A stretch of 64,000 bases of DNA from positions 1 through 64,000 of the forward strand of contig CBFHXB010000013.1 in assembly GCA_965659685.1 (NCBI GenBank), read 5' to 3'. Of the stretch, positions 1 through 8,965 are shown one piece after another. A model generated the notes under the pieces. It saw only the letters and a program-made list of their open reading frames with translations, had not been told where the DNA came from and did no database searches. The number at the start of each line of letters is the position of its first letter. Positions within the stretch are counted from its first letter, which is position 1. The position numbers and the translations under genes were made by a program. The DNA is from MGIIa-L3 sp11892u (GTDB lineage Archaea > Thermoplasmatota > Poseidoniia > Poseidoniales > Poseidoniaceae).

Positions 1-293
1 GCTCTACGGTCCTTGGCCTTGCGAATCCATCGCCGGATCCGTGGCAGTTGCCACTTGGCGATGCCACTCCAGAACACAAGCAAGAGCACCACGTTCCCAA
101 CGAGGTTGGTGTACAGGTCACCGTTCACATGGTTGGTCCAGTAATCCGGGTCACCGGGTGCCGTGGTCAACGGCCAGAAATAAGCCGAGATCATGAGCCC
201 GACCGTGATATGGAACCACCTGAGGCCTGTGTTCCAATTCCAATAACCCTTCTTCTTCCGTTTCTTGCCGGCTGATTCTGCTGTCTCAGTCAT
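1..293 (-). CDS. Partial small membrane protein, C-terminus beyond window
   Basis: The reading frame opens at the ATG complementary to 291-293 and stays open to base 1, about 97 codons. A Lys/Arg-rich, Trp-containing N-terminus (KKRKKKGYWNWN) is followed by two probable membrane segments, FHITVGLMISAYFWPL and YTNLVGNVVLLLVFWSGIA, then a basic tail. That suggests a small integral membrane protein with a cytoplasmic N-terminus. I recognise no family. A TATA-like element lies about 40 nt upstream. The stop codon is outside the window. Confidence 0.6.
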   Translation of the reverse strand, partial: MTETAESAGKKRKKKGYWNWNTGLRWFHITVGLMISAYFWPLTTAPGDPDYWTNHVNGDLYTNLVGNVVLLLVFWSGIAKWQLPRIRRWIRKAKDRR

Positions 294-330
294 TCTTTGG
301 CCGCTTACGCATCATCTAATCAATCTATCA

Positions 331-338
331 GTATAGAC
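331..338 (-). promoter_or_regulatory. TATA-like box upstream of the leftmost membrane protein gene
   Basis: The minus strand reads TCTATAC inside an AT-rich stretch (about 308-337) that stands out in this GC-rich DNA. It is about 40 nt upstream of the ATG at 293, which would give a short 5' leader. Assignment rests on composition and spacing only. Confidence 0.35.
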
Positions 339-433
339 GAGGGAAACTTCCCAAGGCGGACGTTGCGGATGCGTCTCAACCCATACGGGTGCGGAGTCCA
401 ACCTCCACGATGGCCAGCGGAACAATTTCTTGC

Positions 434-784
434 TCAGTTGTCTTGACCGACGAGCGTGTAATCCTCGCTCAGCGGGGTCGCACCGGTTTCCATGCGGACG
501 ATCTTGCCGTCTTTGAAGCGGGCGAAGGAGAGGACCGCTTCGGAAGCGGAGCCGTTGGCGAAGTGGGCGACGCTGTGCATCACGCCGACCTCGTCGTTCT
601 CGTAGAGGACGCGCTCGTGCTCGCCGCGCACCATGTCGTTGCCGACGAAGCCGACCAGGTCGGACTTGCCCATGGTCACGCCACCGACGTGCGGGTCGAA
701 GACGAAGTCGTCGTGAATCAATTCAGCAATCGCTTCTGCGTTTCCGCTGCTCCAGGCGTCGATGTAGGCTTGCAAGAGTCCCAT
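434..784 (-). CDS. SnoaL-like / NTF2-fold protein
   Basis: A 116-residue protein beginning MGLLQAYIDAWSSGN, the usual opening of SnoaL/NTF2-like proteins: an N-terminal helix, then a curved sheet with a pocket (AIAELIHDDFVFDP, FKDGKIVRMET). The frame can be extended to 859, but that would overlap the upstream coiled-coil gene and adds no conserved sequence, so the ATG at 784 is preferred. These folds serve as small isomerases, hydrolases or binding proteins; no substrate can be inferred. It lies 43 nt downstream of the SPFH-like gene on the same strand. Confidence 0.7.
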   Translation of the reverse strand: MGLLQAYIDAWSSGNAEAIAELIHDDFVFDPHVGGVTMGKSDLVGFVGNDMVRGEHERVLYENDEVGVMHSVAHFANGSASEAVLSFARFKDGKIVRMETGATPLSEDYTLVGQDN

Positions 785-827
785 GGCAGTCCGTGGAACC
801 GGCGGGATATCAACCGTGCTATGGTGG

Positions 828-2018
828 TCAGTCGTCCCTGTACGCGTCCTTCGCGGCACCCACGTCCGCCTTGCGCAGTTCGGCCAACTGACGCAAGGCT
901 TCCATGGCGACCTGCGGATCGTCGCTGTTCTCGGCGATGCGCGTGAGCGTCTCGATCATCTTGTCCGAGCCGGCCGAGACCGCATCCAAGCGGGCCTGCT
1001 CACGCTCGGCCTCCATCGCCATGCGTTCGCGCTTGCGCGCTTGGACCTCGTCGAAGAGGCGGGTGGCTTCGGCCACCTTGGCGTCCCGCTTGGCCTGCTC
1101 GGGAGCGGCCTGCTCGGCCTGACGTTGGGCTTCCAAGCGGGCCATCTCAACCTGGTGTTGTGCTTCGGCGATCTCTTGGGTGCGCCTTGCGTCGTGCTGC
1201 ACGCCTTCGGTCGCAGCGAGTTCTTCCCAGCGTGCGCGCTCCAGCGCGCCCTGAGCGGCGATGCTTGCGCTTGCCTCGGCGTTGGCCATCCTGGCCTGTT
1301 GCTCGGCGGCACGGACACGGGCGTTGAGGGCCGCTTCCATCTCCGCAGCCGCCGTGGCGTCGAGGATGGCGTTGCGTTCCACAAGATGCTCCAAATCGCG
1401 GCGCATCCGCAGCACTTCTTGGCTGGCGCTTTCGTTCCACGACATGAAGGAGGATTGTTGCGTCAAACCGTACGACGAAAGGGTCGCACGCATGCGTTGC
1501 TCAAGGGTATGCAGCAAGTCCTCGAGACCGTCACCTCGGCGCAGTTCATCGGCGCCATGGCCGGACATCACGCCACGCAAGTGGGCGATGACTTCGGGGT
1601 GGAGCACCCGAGCAAGCTCGGCGACGGTGATCTCGTGCGCCCCCTTGGCGGGCACCTGCAACAAGCGCGACACGGACTCGCGGGTGAAGGCCACGCGCAT
1701 GGAGCACAGACCGCTCAGGACCTGACCGTCTCCGGTGGTGACCTCGACGGGAAAGAGAAGGTCATGGGGCCCAAGGAAGACGAAGAGGAAGGACCGGTTT
1801 GGTTGTTCCCGGCCAAACATTCTGGAGAGCAGCCCAACGTTCGGGTTGACCTCCATGTGCTGCTGGGTGGCCACGCCGGCCACGCGTCCGTCTTCGACGA
1901 CCACGCAGGCTTCGTTTGGCTTCAGGGTCACCTCAAGCCCGGCCGGGACGTGATGTCCCATGACGTAGCGTGCAATCACCGTGGGGTTGGTTCGCCATCG
2001 AAATCGTGTGTCGCTCAT
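828..2018 (-). CDS. SPFH/band-7-like protein with long coiled coil
   Basis: About 396 residues from MSDTRFRWR. The first ~170 residues are a beta-rich module (ACVVVEDGRVAGVATQQ, SFLFVFLGPHDLLFPVEVTT) reminiscent of bacterial SPFH/band-7 proteins, including their internal-region phrasing. Residues ~190-340 are an Ala/Glu/Arg-rich coiled coil typical of oligomerising scaffolds, ending in a helical tail (DKMIETLTRIAENSDD). No transmembrane segment is evident, so a soluble or peripheral scaffold is likely. An upstream GTG at 2027 would give a 4-nt GTGA overlap with the preceding gene, implying translational coupling. Family assignment is by resemblance only. Confidence 0.6.
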   Translation of the reverse strand: MSDTRFRWRTNPTVIARYVMGHHVPAGLEVTLKPNEACVVVEDGRVAGVATQQHMEVNPNVGLLSRMFGREQPNRSFLFVFLGPHDLLFPVEVTTGDGQVLSGLCSMRVAFTRESVSRLLQVPAKGAHEITVAELARVLHPEVIAHLRGVMSGHGADELRRGDGLEDLLHTLEQRMRATLSSYGLTQQSSFMSWNESASQEVLRMRRDLEHLVERNAILDATAAAEMEAALNARVRAAEQQARMANAEASASIAAQGALERARWEELAATEGVQHDARRTQEIAEAQHQVEMARLEAQRQAEQAAPEQAKRDAKVAEATRLFDEVQARKRERMAMEAEREQARLDAVSAGSDKMIETLTRIAENSDDPQVAMEALRQLAELRKADVGAAKDAYRDD

Positions 2019-2023
2019 CGTTC

Positions 2024-2554
2024 TCACCGTTTCATCAGTCCGTCAATGAACATGCCTCGCTCGCGCAGGTGGTTGCGCGCTCTGCCGATCTTGTCGTGCA
2101 CGCCGGCACAGGCGCGCTTGAGGGCTTTGGCCTCGACCTCAGGAGCGCACTGCGCCTCCAGCAAATCGTTGGCCGCTTGGGTGGCCGTGACGAGCATCTT
2201 CAGGCTGCGCAGGTCGTGGTTCACGAGCTTCTTTCGCGCGCCGCGTGGCAGGCGGCCGATGTTGCCGTGGCTGCTGCTCGGCCCGCCTGAAATCGCGAAC
2301 TGGACGTCCTCGCTGATGGCGATGAGCGTCGCTTTGCTCCGCTTGGCTTCCGAGGCCGCCTCACGGTGGCCCTCTTCTCTGGCGCGGTCCTCAAACCGCG
2401 TCAGGTGATCCTGAAGCATGACCGTCCTGCGGCGAACTTCCTCGCGGACCGCGAGGTCGGTCTCAAGGAAGCGCGCACGCTCGTACCCTTCGTAGGCCTC
2501 AAGCAAGACGCGCACGCCGTTGAGCGCGCTCGACAGACTCACCAGCGGTTCCAC
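2024..2554 (-). CDS. Helical hypothetical protein coupled to the SPFH-like gene
   Basis: About 176 residues, mostly helical and charged (ALNGVRVLLEAYEGYERARFLETDLAVREEVRRR), with a second basic half rich in Arg and Leu. I recognise no family. The frame stays open to an ATG at 2641, but that leaves only 30 nt to the divergent gene at 2672; the GTG at 2554 begins the compact helical part and sits just downstream of an AT-rich TTTTCTATC element. The stop overlaps a possible GTG start of the SPFH-like gene, so the two are probably one transcript and may work together. Confidence 0.55.
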   Translation of the reverse strand: MEPLVSLSSALNGVRVLLEAYEGYERARFLETDLAVREEVRRRTVMLQDHLTRFEDRAREEGHREAASEAKRSKATLIAISEDVQFAISGGPSSSHGNIGRLPRGARKKLVNHDLRSLKMLVTATQAANDLLEAQCAPEVEAKALKRACAGVHDKIGRARNHLRERGMFIDGLMKR

Positions 2555-2671
2555 ACATGAGCATTGATTCAGGAGATAGAAAACACCTCCCCTTCCACGG
2601 ACGGAAACGAGGCGGTCACCTCGTTCAACGGTCGTGAACATTCATGGGTTGCTGGAGTTCAAGGGGAAACG

Positions 2672-3217
2672 ATGGACACGGCCACGCACGCCATCCTCGG
2701 CCTGATCATCGGCGAGTGTGCGCCAAAGGACGTCAAGCACCGTCGCAAGATCGGCCTTGGCTTCGGGATGCTCCCCGACCTGACGAACATCATCTTCGTC
2801 CACCCGTATCTTGGGTGGGTCGCTGAACGGACGATTCCTTTCGCCGTGCCGCGTGACTTCCTGACGCACCCGGAGGTGCTCAACCATTGGACCTACCACA
2901 GTTGGTTGCTGACCCACAGCCTGCTGTTCTGGGCTTTGGTGTTCTTGCCCATGTGGCGACGCAGCAAGGGGCACAAAGTGGCGGCCTTGGCCTATGCCGC
3001 TCACCTCGTCGCTGACCTTCCGTCGCACAGCGGCATTTACGGCCTTGAACCGCTCTATCCAATTCGCTTCGTCTTTTCAGGTTGGTTTGACGCCTGGTTG
3101 TGGCCTCCGACGCCCATCATCGCGAGCATCGTCGTGGCTCTTCTGTCGTACGCGGCCACTCGTCGATTGCGCGAGCGCATCCTGTGGCCGTCTGAACGAA
3201 AGCCGGTTGGTGCGTGA
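2672..3217 (+). CDS. YdjM/DUF457-type membrane-bound metal-dependent hydrolase
   Basis: A 181-residue protein starting MDTATHAILGLIIGE, matching the opening of the DUF457/YdjM family, where early His and Asp residues form a metal site at the membrane. Further conserved-looking acidic and His positions follow: MLPDLTN, WTYHSWLLTHSLLFW, AAHLVADLPSHSG. Three to four hydrophobic segments are predicted, including LLFWALVFLPMW and PIIASIVVALLSY. The longer frame from 2564 adds unconserved sequence and was rejected. The true substrate of this family is poorly defined, so hydrolase is a family label rather than a demonstrated activity. Confidence 0.75.
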   Translation: MDTATHAILGLIIGECAPKDVKHRRKIGLGFGMLPDLTNIIFVHPYLGWVAERTIPFAVPRDFLTHPEVLNHWTYHSWLLTHSLLFWALVFLPMWRRSKGHKVAALAYAAHLVADLPSHSGIYGLEPLYPIRFVFSGWFDAWLWPPTPIIASIVVALLSYAATRRLRERILWPSERKPVGA

Positions 3218-3222
3218 AAAGG

Positions 3223-3861
3223 TCACTGTTTTTCGGACCACGTCTTGGTCCTTGCAAACATGAGGAGGGACACGATGGCTGCCACTTCGGCGGCCTTGGT
3301 CGTGAGGCCGATGGTGTCCTGAAAGAAGGATCCGCCATGGCTTGAGGCAAAGTACGCCAGGAACATGCCGGTCAGAAGCAATGCCAGCCCGACCCGGGCC
3401 AAGGTGGCTTTGGATTCCTCAATGTTCATGACCACAGGAGCCGCAAGCAAGCCAACCACACCAAGTCCACCCAACAGGAGGAGCGTATCTTGGAGCCCCA
3501 AAAGGACATGAACCACCCCAGAGTACAATGCGAAGCCAATCACGTGCGGTGGATAGAGCATGATGGACTCGGACCACTTGAGCCAGACGAAAAGGAAGGT
3601 CAGCGAAGATACAGCATAGGCGATGGCCATCACGGTGGTGTGGTCGAGGGGTTCGGCTGAATTCGCATGGTCGTCGTCCATGCCACCCTGATCGTCGTTC
3701 TCTTCGTCTTCATCGGGTTTTTCCACACCATGTGCGGAGGCGAACGGCAGAAGCATCAGGGCAAAGCAGACCAGCAGCACCCATCGTCGTCCTGAGGAGG
3801 AACGAGGTGCGCGACGAGAACGGTGTGGTGGGGTCGGGGCCTCTTGACGTGGCTGCCTCAT
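3223..3861 (-). CDS. Hypothetical membrane protein with signal-like N-terminus and acidic spacer
   Basis: About 212 residues from MRQPRQEAPTPP. A basic N-terminus and hydrophobic segment (WVLLVCFALMLLPFASAHG) resemble a signal peptide or anchor. It is followed by an Asp/Glu-rich spacer (EKPDEDEENDDQGG) and then four hydrophobic segments. The layout suggests the acidic linker faces outward. No recognised domain. Convergent with the YdjM-like gene, with 5 bp between stops. The region is lower in GC than its neighbours. Confidence 0.55.
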   Translation of the reverse strand: MRQPRQEAPTPPHRSRRAPRSSSGRRWVLLVCFALMLLPFASAHGVEKPDEDEENDDQGGMDDDHANSAEPLDHTTVMAIAYAVSSLTFLFVWLKWSESIMLYPPHVIGFALYSGVVHVLLGLQDTLLLLGGLGVVGLLAAPVVMNIEESKATLARVGLALLLTGMFLAYFASSHGGSFFQDTIGLTTKAAEVAAIVSLLMFARTKTWSEKQ

Positions 3862-3946
3862 TGTCCAACCATTGTCGGAATTTGAACATAAAGATGGCTT
3901 TTGAACCACATCAGGAAAGATGGAGAAGCCAAAGCATGGGGAACGC

Positions 3947-4888
3947 TCATCCGACATGAGCGAACTCCGAAAGGAAGTTCCACATCAGCCGATACGTCTC
4001 GGTTCCGTTGACCTGGTCGGGCCAGCCATGGCCCTGGAATTCGATGCCGTAGTGCTCGATGCGAACGTCCGCTTCACACCCGTGGTGGATGATGTGCTCC
4101 AAGGTCAACGTCGATTCCCCCGCATCGTCTGTGCACGCCGCACGCACGCTCCAAGCGTCGATCATGCCGGGGATGTTGCTCATTGTCCCCACGCCCTCAT
4201 GCTCGCCGTCTTTCCAATCCCAATCGTCGTCGTAGTCGATGATCATGTCCAGTTTACCGTGCACGTGCATGACCGCCATGTTCCCCACAAGATCGCACGT
4301 TTCCGGTGCTACAGGCATCGTTCCAGCGAACGAAGCGACTGCGGCAAAGCGGTGGTTCAGTTGACACGCCACCTCATAGGTGAACATGGATCCGAGGGAA
4401 TATCCGATGGCGTAGAGCCGTGTGTCATCGATGCAGTACTGCTCATCAAGGGCGTCCACGATGGCCTCTGCGAAGTTGTTGTCCTCACGCGAGGTGGCTG
4501 CGGTGTTGAGGAACCATTCTCCCTCTGCCGCGGTTCGGTCGTCTTCGGCAATGGCGTAGGCCATGATGAAGCGCTCTTCTTGGGCGAGGGCATCAAACTC
4601 ATTTTGCTGCGGGAAGTCTTCCTCAGCTCCACCACCGCCGTGGAAGGCAATGATGATCGGCAACGCGACACCCGCGTCTGCTGCGGGCACCGTCAATCGG
4701 TACTGGCGCTCCACACCGTCAACGAGCACGACCGTCATGTTCTGCGTGGTGGCCTCTGCCGGTGCCGTGCACGCACCATACACCTCCTCGACCGCATCCC
4801 CGCTGGACTGAACACCTCCGCCGTCGCTGCCGAGGCAACCGCTGAGCGGCAGCATCAGCATCAGCAGCACGACACAGACGACGCGCAT
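3947..4888 (-). CDS. Secreted lipoprotein esterase, PHB-depolymerase/feruloyl-esterase-like
   Basis: A 313-residue alpha/beta hydrolase with a lipoprotein signal: MRVVCVVLLMLMLPLSGC, lipid-acceptor Cys18. The oxyanion region is FHGGGG (83-87); the nucleophile elbow is GYSLGS (Ser164); likely triad partners are Asp214 in HGKLD and His287 in GHGWP. This arrangement is that of the LpqC/PHB-depolymerase and feruloyl-esterase group (CE1-like). It probably hydrolyses ester bonds in extracellular organic matter while tethered to the membrane surface. Start chosen at the lipoprotein signal; the frame extends further upstream without conservation. Substrate unknown. Confidence 0.8.
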   Translation of the reverse strand: MRVVCVVLLMLMLPLSGCLGSDGGGVQSSGDAVEEVYGACTAPAEATTQNMTVVLVDGVERQYRLTVPAADAGVALPIIIAFHGGGGAEEDFPQQNEFDALAQEERFIMAYAIAEDDRTAAEGEWFLNTAATSREDNNFAEAIVDALDEQYCIDDTRLYAIGYSLGSMFTYEVACQLNHRFAAVASFAGTMPVAPETCDLVGNMAVMHVHGKLDMIIDYDDDWDWKDGEHEGVGTMSNIPGMIDAWSVRAACTDDAGESTLTLEHIIHHGCEADVRIEHYGIEFQGHGWPDQVNGTETYRLMWNFLSEFAHVG

Positions 4889-4961
4889 GGTGTGCAGACG
4901 AGACCTGTGGAGCATGTCATTCGATGAGAACAAGCATGAATCAACGTTTCTCTGGACCCAG

Positions 4962-6062
4962 TCACCTGTGCGCGTTGAGGTGAACCACGCCCACTTCCAG
5001 CCGCTCATGCGTCGGGTGAACTTCTACCGCCATGACGGGTACGTCCATCTCGTCCGCGATGGCTTCCGCCGCGGACAAGGGGAATTCGAGGCGCTGGTGC
5101 GTCGCGTCCCAGCGCGCCCAGCGCTCGGCGAGGCCCAAGGCCTCGCGCAGGTCGGCCAGATCGGATTCGGCGTGTTCGGACGGACAGGGGATCGCGCCAA
5201 AGAGCAGGGTGTCGTCCTCAGACAGCACCTCGTAGGGCCGCATGGTGACGGTCGCGCGTCGCTTGAAGCGGTGCCGCAATTGGCCGGCGTCCTTGTAGTG
5301 GGCGGTGCAGAACTTCAGGTGGTAATGCGCCTCGAGGTCCGCTGCCAGGTCCTTCATGGCCTGACCGAGTTCCGCGCTGCCTTCCGCGGCCGCAGACATG
5401 CCGCCCGCGAGGTTGAACCCGCGCACGTCCATGTTGGTCTGGTTGCCCGTGGTGATCTCCAATTCGTTGAGGTTCAGGAAGGCCACAGGCAGGTCGCACA
5501 GGTCACGCACGACCTGCTCCAAGGCCTCGGCCTTGTCCGGCTCACAGGGCAACTCCACACCCGTCGTGATGCCGGCATCGGCTGCGACGGTGATGCTGTT
5601 CACGTAATTCGTCGTGCGCAAATCGAGCAGGTGGAAACGCAACTCGTCCAGCCCGGCCTCGGCCAAGCGACCGGCCACCTCGGCGTCGATGGGAATCGAG
5701 GTGTAGAGGTGAATGTGGTGATTGGGTCCGAACGCTCCTTTCAATTCGCGAATGGCCTCCAAGGAGCGTTCGAGGTCGAGCATCGGGTCACCGCCCGTGA
5801 TGCCCGTTCCGGTCGCGTCCATCGCGCGGCCCTCTTCGATGACCTCTTCCCAGGTGGAGCACCGGCGCTCGTTGGCGAACATGTCGGGCGTCTCGCGGCG
5901 GTTTTCCGACAGCGGGCAGTACGAGCAGCCCCAGTGGCATTTGCCGGTCACAAAGAGCACGAGTTTGCTGCCCGCTTGGCACTGCACGCAGCCCTCGGCT
6001 TCGCCCTCCTCGGGCGGGAGGATTTCCGTGGCCATCGGCAGGTGCACGACCATGCGACTCAC
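4962..6062 (-). CDS. Radical SAM protein, PFL-activase-related
   Basis: About 366 residues. The cluster motif CxxxCxxC is CHWGCSYC (Cys42, 46, 49), preceded by an extra CVQC pair at 25-28. GITGGDPMLD is the SAM-binding GGDP segment in place of the usual GGEP. The fold continues as expected (HIHLYTSIPID, LDELRFHLLD). It resembles the archaeal group annotated as related to pyruvate formate-lyase activating enzymes (COG2108-like); its reaction is unknown. A GTG start at 6062 overlaps the pdxT stop by 4 nt, so the two are cotranscribed; ATG 6053 is an alternative start. Confidence 0.8.
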   Translation of the reverse strand: MSRMVVHLPMATEILPPEEGEAEGCVQCQAGSKLVLFVTGKCHWGCSYCPLSENRRETPDMFANERRCSTWEEVIEEGRAMDATGTGITGGDPMLDLERSLEAIRELKGAFGPNHHIHLYTSIPIDAEVAGRLAEAGLDELRFHLLDLRTTNYVNSITVAADAGITTGVELPCEPDKAEALEQVVRDLCDLPVAFLNLNELEITTGNQTNMDVRGFNLAGGMSAAAEGSAELGQAMKDLAADLEAHYHLKFCTAHYKDAGQLRHRFKRRATVTMRPYEVLSEDDTLLFGAIPCPSEHAESDLADLREALGLAERWARWDATHQRLEFPLSAAEAIADEMDVPVMAVEVHPTHERLEVGVVHLNAHR

Positions 6063-6745
6063 CGTCCACCCTTCGCGCTTGCGGCCTGAGCGAGCAACCA
6101 ACGGTGGAAGCGCCGGTCCTGCGTGAGTTCCGGATGGCAGGTCAACGCCAAGCGGGCGCCGTCGAGCAGGCCCACGGGCTCGCCGTCCAACCGAGCCACG
6201 ACTTCGCCCCGACGCGGTTCTGCGGTGAAGCGTGGCGCACGGATGAACACCCCATGCATCGCGTTGCCTGAGGATTCCACCCCTCCGACGGGCAGCGCCG
6301 TGTGGCCTTCCAACGTGGAGCGGACCTCGTGCATGGCGTTGCGCGGAGCCGGGCACGCGAGGCTGACCTCAAGATCGGCTTCGAAGGAGCGTCGCTGACG
6401 CCCCCATCCATTGCGCTCGACCTCGACGTGCAGGTAAGGCTCACGCTCACCTCCGGGCATCGCCATCAGGATGGCGCCTGCGCACGTGCCCAACACCGGT
6501 CGCGTCGGGTTGGCATCCATCCATGCAAAAATGGCGTCCAACAATCCGCCCGACGCGGTGGCCAGACGCATGGTCGTTGATTCGCCACCGGGGAGGACCA
6601 AAGCATCGAGGTCGACGCTGAGGTCGTCCGCACTGCGCAGCGGGTGAACGGTGACCGCTTGGTCGAGTTGCTGGGCAGCGACCTCGAGGGCCTCGCCGTG
6701 TTCGTGACGGGCCCCTTGGACCATCGCCAAACCGATGTGCAGCAC
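6059..6745 (-). CDS. pdxT: Pyridoxal 5'-phosphate synthase glutaminase subunit
   Basis: Class I glutamine amidotransferase. The start LHIGLAMVQGARHEH matches the PdxT opening MKIGVLALQGxxxEH. PGGEST (52-57) is the oxyanion turn, GTCAGA carries nucleophile Cys88, and CHPELT near the C-terminus supplies the His-Glu pair. It releases ammonia from glutamine for PdxS, which builds PLP. pdxS is not in this window, so the subunits are encoded apart. The GTG at 6745 gives the family length (~228 aa) and leaves 93 bp to the divergent aminotransferase; longer starts at 6829 or 6892 add unconserved residues. Confidence 0.85.
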   Translation of the reverse strand: MLHIGLAMVQGARHEHGEALEVAAQQLDQAVTVHPLRSADDLSVDLDALVLPGGESTTMRLATASGGLLDAIFAWMDANPTRPVLGTCAGAILMAMPGGEREPYLHVEVERNGWGRQRRSFEADLEVSLACPAPRNAMHEVRSTLEGHTALPVGGVESSGNAMHGVFIRAPRFTAEPRRGEVVARLDGEPVGLLDGARLALTCHPELTQDRRFHRWLLAQAASAKGGR

Positions 6746-6838
6746 GCTTTCGCCGAGCCGGGCTGCCCTCAAGAACACGACCGTTGGTTCAGCACCTCCT
6801 GTGATGTGTTCAAGAACCCCATTCAGCATCCTTGAACC

Positions 6839-8023
6839 ATGGCGCACGAAGGCGATTGCTTCCTGGTCCCCGGCCCTGTTCGCATGCATCAATCCTGCTT
6901 GGAAGCGATGGCCACCCCGGTCATGACCGCACGAGGCTCAGAGTTCCGTGACGTCATGGCACGCCTCAACTCCGGACTCCGCGTGGCTTTCAACCTCAGC
7001 CCCTCCGAACCCGTCCGAGGCACAACGTCGTGGACCGGAGAAGACGGCTACAAGGTCGTGGTCGTGTCTGGATCTGGCACAGCGGCAATGGAGATGGTGA
7101 TGGCCAACCGCTTCCGTCCCGGCGACCGTGTCTTGGTCCCCACGAACGGAAAATTCGGTGAGCGCGTGGCCCACATGGCCGATCGATACTGTACCCTGAA
7201 GCACATCCAGTACGAATGGGGGCGCTCCTTTGACCTCTATGAGATCGAAGAAGAACTCGCCAAGGGTTGCTACGAAGGCCTCGCCATTTGCCACAACGAA
7301 ACCAGCACGGCGATCACGCAGGACGCTGCCGCGCTTGCGGAAATGTGCCAGCGTTACGACGTCGCTTTCATCCTCGACGGCATCACCTCGGTCGGTGGCC
7401 TTCCGGTTCACCCGGAAGCATGGGGAGCGGAGGCCGTGGTCATGGGCGCGCAAAAGTGCACCGCTGGACCTTCCGGCATCGCCGCCATTGCGGTCTCAGA
7501 ACGCTTCGTGGAGCGCACCAAAACCATCCGTGGTCAAGGCGACAGCAACCCGGTCTACTACCTCGATCTCATTCCTGCGTTCAAGAAAGGCGACGACGAT
7601 CAGACGCCATGGACGCCGGCCATCAACCTCGCCATGGGTTGGGGCGCCGCCCTCGACGTGTTGCGTGAAGAAGGGCTGGAGGCGCGGTGGGAACGCTGCA
7701 GAACCATGGCCGACGGCGTCCGCCGCTTGTTCACCGACGCTGGATTCCAGCTCCTTGCCGATGCTGGACAGCGCAGCGACACCGTGACCGCCGTCCTCTA
7801 TCCCGAGGGCATTGACGATGCATGGCGCACCCGACTGAAGGAGGTCCACCACACCCAAGTCATCGGAGGCCAAGACGACCTGAAAGGGAAGATGTTCCGC
7901 GTCGGATCGATGGGAGAAACACCCATCGACGAAATGGTGGAAGGCTGCCGCAGGATGTTCGCTTGCTTTGCTGAAATGGGCGTGGACCTCCCTGACCTTG
8001 ACGTCGCGAGTTACTTCGCCTGA
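6839..8023 (+). CDS. Class V aminotransferase, alanine-glyoxylate/serine-pyruvate type
   Basis: A 394-residue PLP enzyme. It opens with FLVPGPVRMH, the PGP motif of serine-glyoxylate and phosphoserine-like class V enzymes. SGSGTAAME is the phosphate-binding turn, NETSTAI and LDGITSVGG flank the pyridine ring (Asp180), and the Schiff-base lysine is Lys206 in GAQKCTAGPSG. It probably interconverts serine or alanine with glyoxylate or pyruvate; exact specificity cannot be read from sequence. Divergent from pdxT, which makes the cofactor this enzyme uses. Confidence 0.85.
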   Translation: MAHEGDCFLVPGPVRMHQSCLEAMATPVMTARGSEFRDVMARLNSGLRVAFNLSPSEPVRGTTSWTGEDGYKVVVVSGSGTAAMEMVMANRFRPGDRVLVPTNGKFGERVAHMADRYCTLKHIQYEWGRSFDLYEIEEELAKGCYEGLAICHNETSTAITQDAAALAEMCQRYDVAFILDGITSVGGLPVHPEAWGAEAVVMGAQKCTAGPSGIAAIAVSERFVERTKTIRGQGDSNPVYYLDLIPAFKKGDDDQTPWTPAINLAMGWGAALDVLREEGLEARWERCRTMADGVRRLFTDAGFQLLADAGQRSDTVTAVLYPEGIDDAWRTRLKEVHHTQVIGGQDDLKGKMFRVGSMGETPIDEMVEGCRRMFACFAEMGVDLPDLDVASYFA

Positions 8024-8071
8024 GCCCAAAACAGGCGCATGGGCTAAACCTCAGAAGGGGCTGCTTTCGCC

Positions 8072-8923
8072 ATGGAGGGCATCCTGCTCGCTCTTTTGTT
8101 TGGGGCGGGAGCCTTCGTGCTCCTTCTTGTTCTTCGCTTGGTCATCGCCGTTCGGAGGTTCAAACTCGAACAGCCTGAAAACGAACGAAACTGGGTGAAC
8201 GACAACGCAAAACTGACCCGCGCCCACGTCGACGGCAACACGGTTCGCTTGGAGAACGTTCGAGATTTTTCATGGCGAACCACACAAGATTACGACGAGC
8301 GCTGGGTCGAGCGAACGGTTCGCTTGGATTTGGTCAGCCGGGTGTGGCTCATCCTCGAATACTTCGAACCCGACAAACCGCAAATCGCTCACACCTTCCT
8401 TTCCTTTGAATTCGAGGACGGTCAACGCCTTGCGTGTTCCATCGAGGTGCGACGCGAGCAAGGCGAGCGCTTTCACCCCTTGAAGGGACTCACGCGCCAG
8501 TTCGAGTTGATGTACGTCTGGGCCACGGAAGCGGACGCCATCGGCGTGCGCGCCCGATGCCGAAAGCGCTCGGTCACCCACCTGCTCGAGGGGCGTTTTC
8601 TCAAGGAGGAAAGCAAACCTGCCTTGTTGGAATCCTACCTCAAGCGCACGAACGCGCTGGCCGATCGTCCCGAATGGTACAACACCATCACCAACACTTG
8701 CACGACCAATTTGGTGCAACACGTGAACGACATTTACCCCGGCCGGGTCCCCATGGGTTTGGCCTGGTTGCTCCCCGGCCTGTCGCCCGAAATGATGGAA
8801 CGCGAGCGCCTGATCCACATCGACGAAGACCTGGCCACCACGATGGAACGAAGCCGAATCGATGAGCGTGCCCTCGATTGGGACGGCACCGGTGACTTTG
8901 GGGATTGGGTCAGAAGCGCGTGA
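8072..8923 (+). CDS. DUF4105-family membrane-anchored protein
   Basis: A 283-residue protein with one N-terminal anchor (ILLALLFGAGAFVLLLVLRLVI) and a globular domain. WVNDNAKLTRAHVDGNTVRLENVRDF and the following FSWRTTQDYDERW match the DUF4105 (Lnb N-terminal, periplasmic) family, which often sits beside membrane transport or lipid-modifying genes. A later CTTNLVQHVND segment carries candidate catalytic Cys and His residues. Probably exposed outside the membrane. Activity unknown. It is followed after 42 bp by an MFS transporter on the same strand. Confidence 0.75.
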   Translation: MEGILLALLFGAGAFVLLLVLRLVIAVRRFKLEQPENERNWVNDNAKLTRAHVDGNTVRLENVRDFSWRTTQDYDERWVERTVRLDLVSRVWLILEYFEPDKPQIAHTFLSFEFEDGQRLACSIEVRREQGERFHPLKGLTRQFELMYVWATEADAIGVRARCRKRSVTHLLEGRFLKEESKPALLESYLKRTNALADRPEWYNTITNTCTTNLVQHVNDIYPGRVPMGLAWLLPGLSPEMMERERLIHIDEDLATTMERSRIDERALDWDGTGDFGDWVRSA

Positions 8924-8965
8924 CGCCACACGCACGCTCATAGGTCGTGCGTCGAACCCGACGCC

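Noticed and set aside
783..2408. 541-codon open frame on the plus strand
   Set aside because: It is antisense to the SPFH-like and helical genes; its sequence has no domain and reflects GC-rich third positions of the minus-strand genes.
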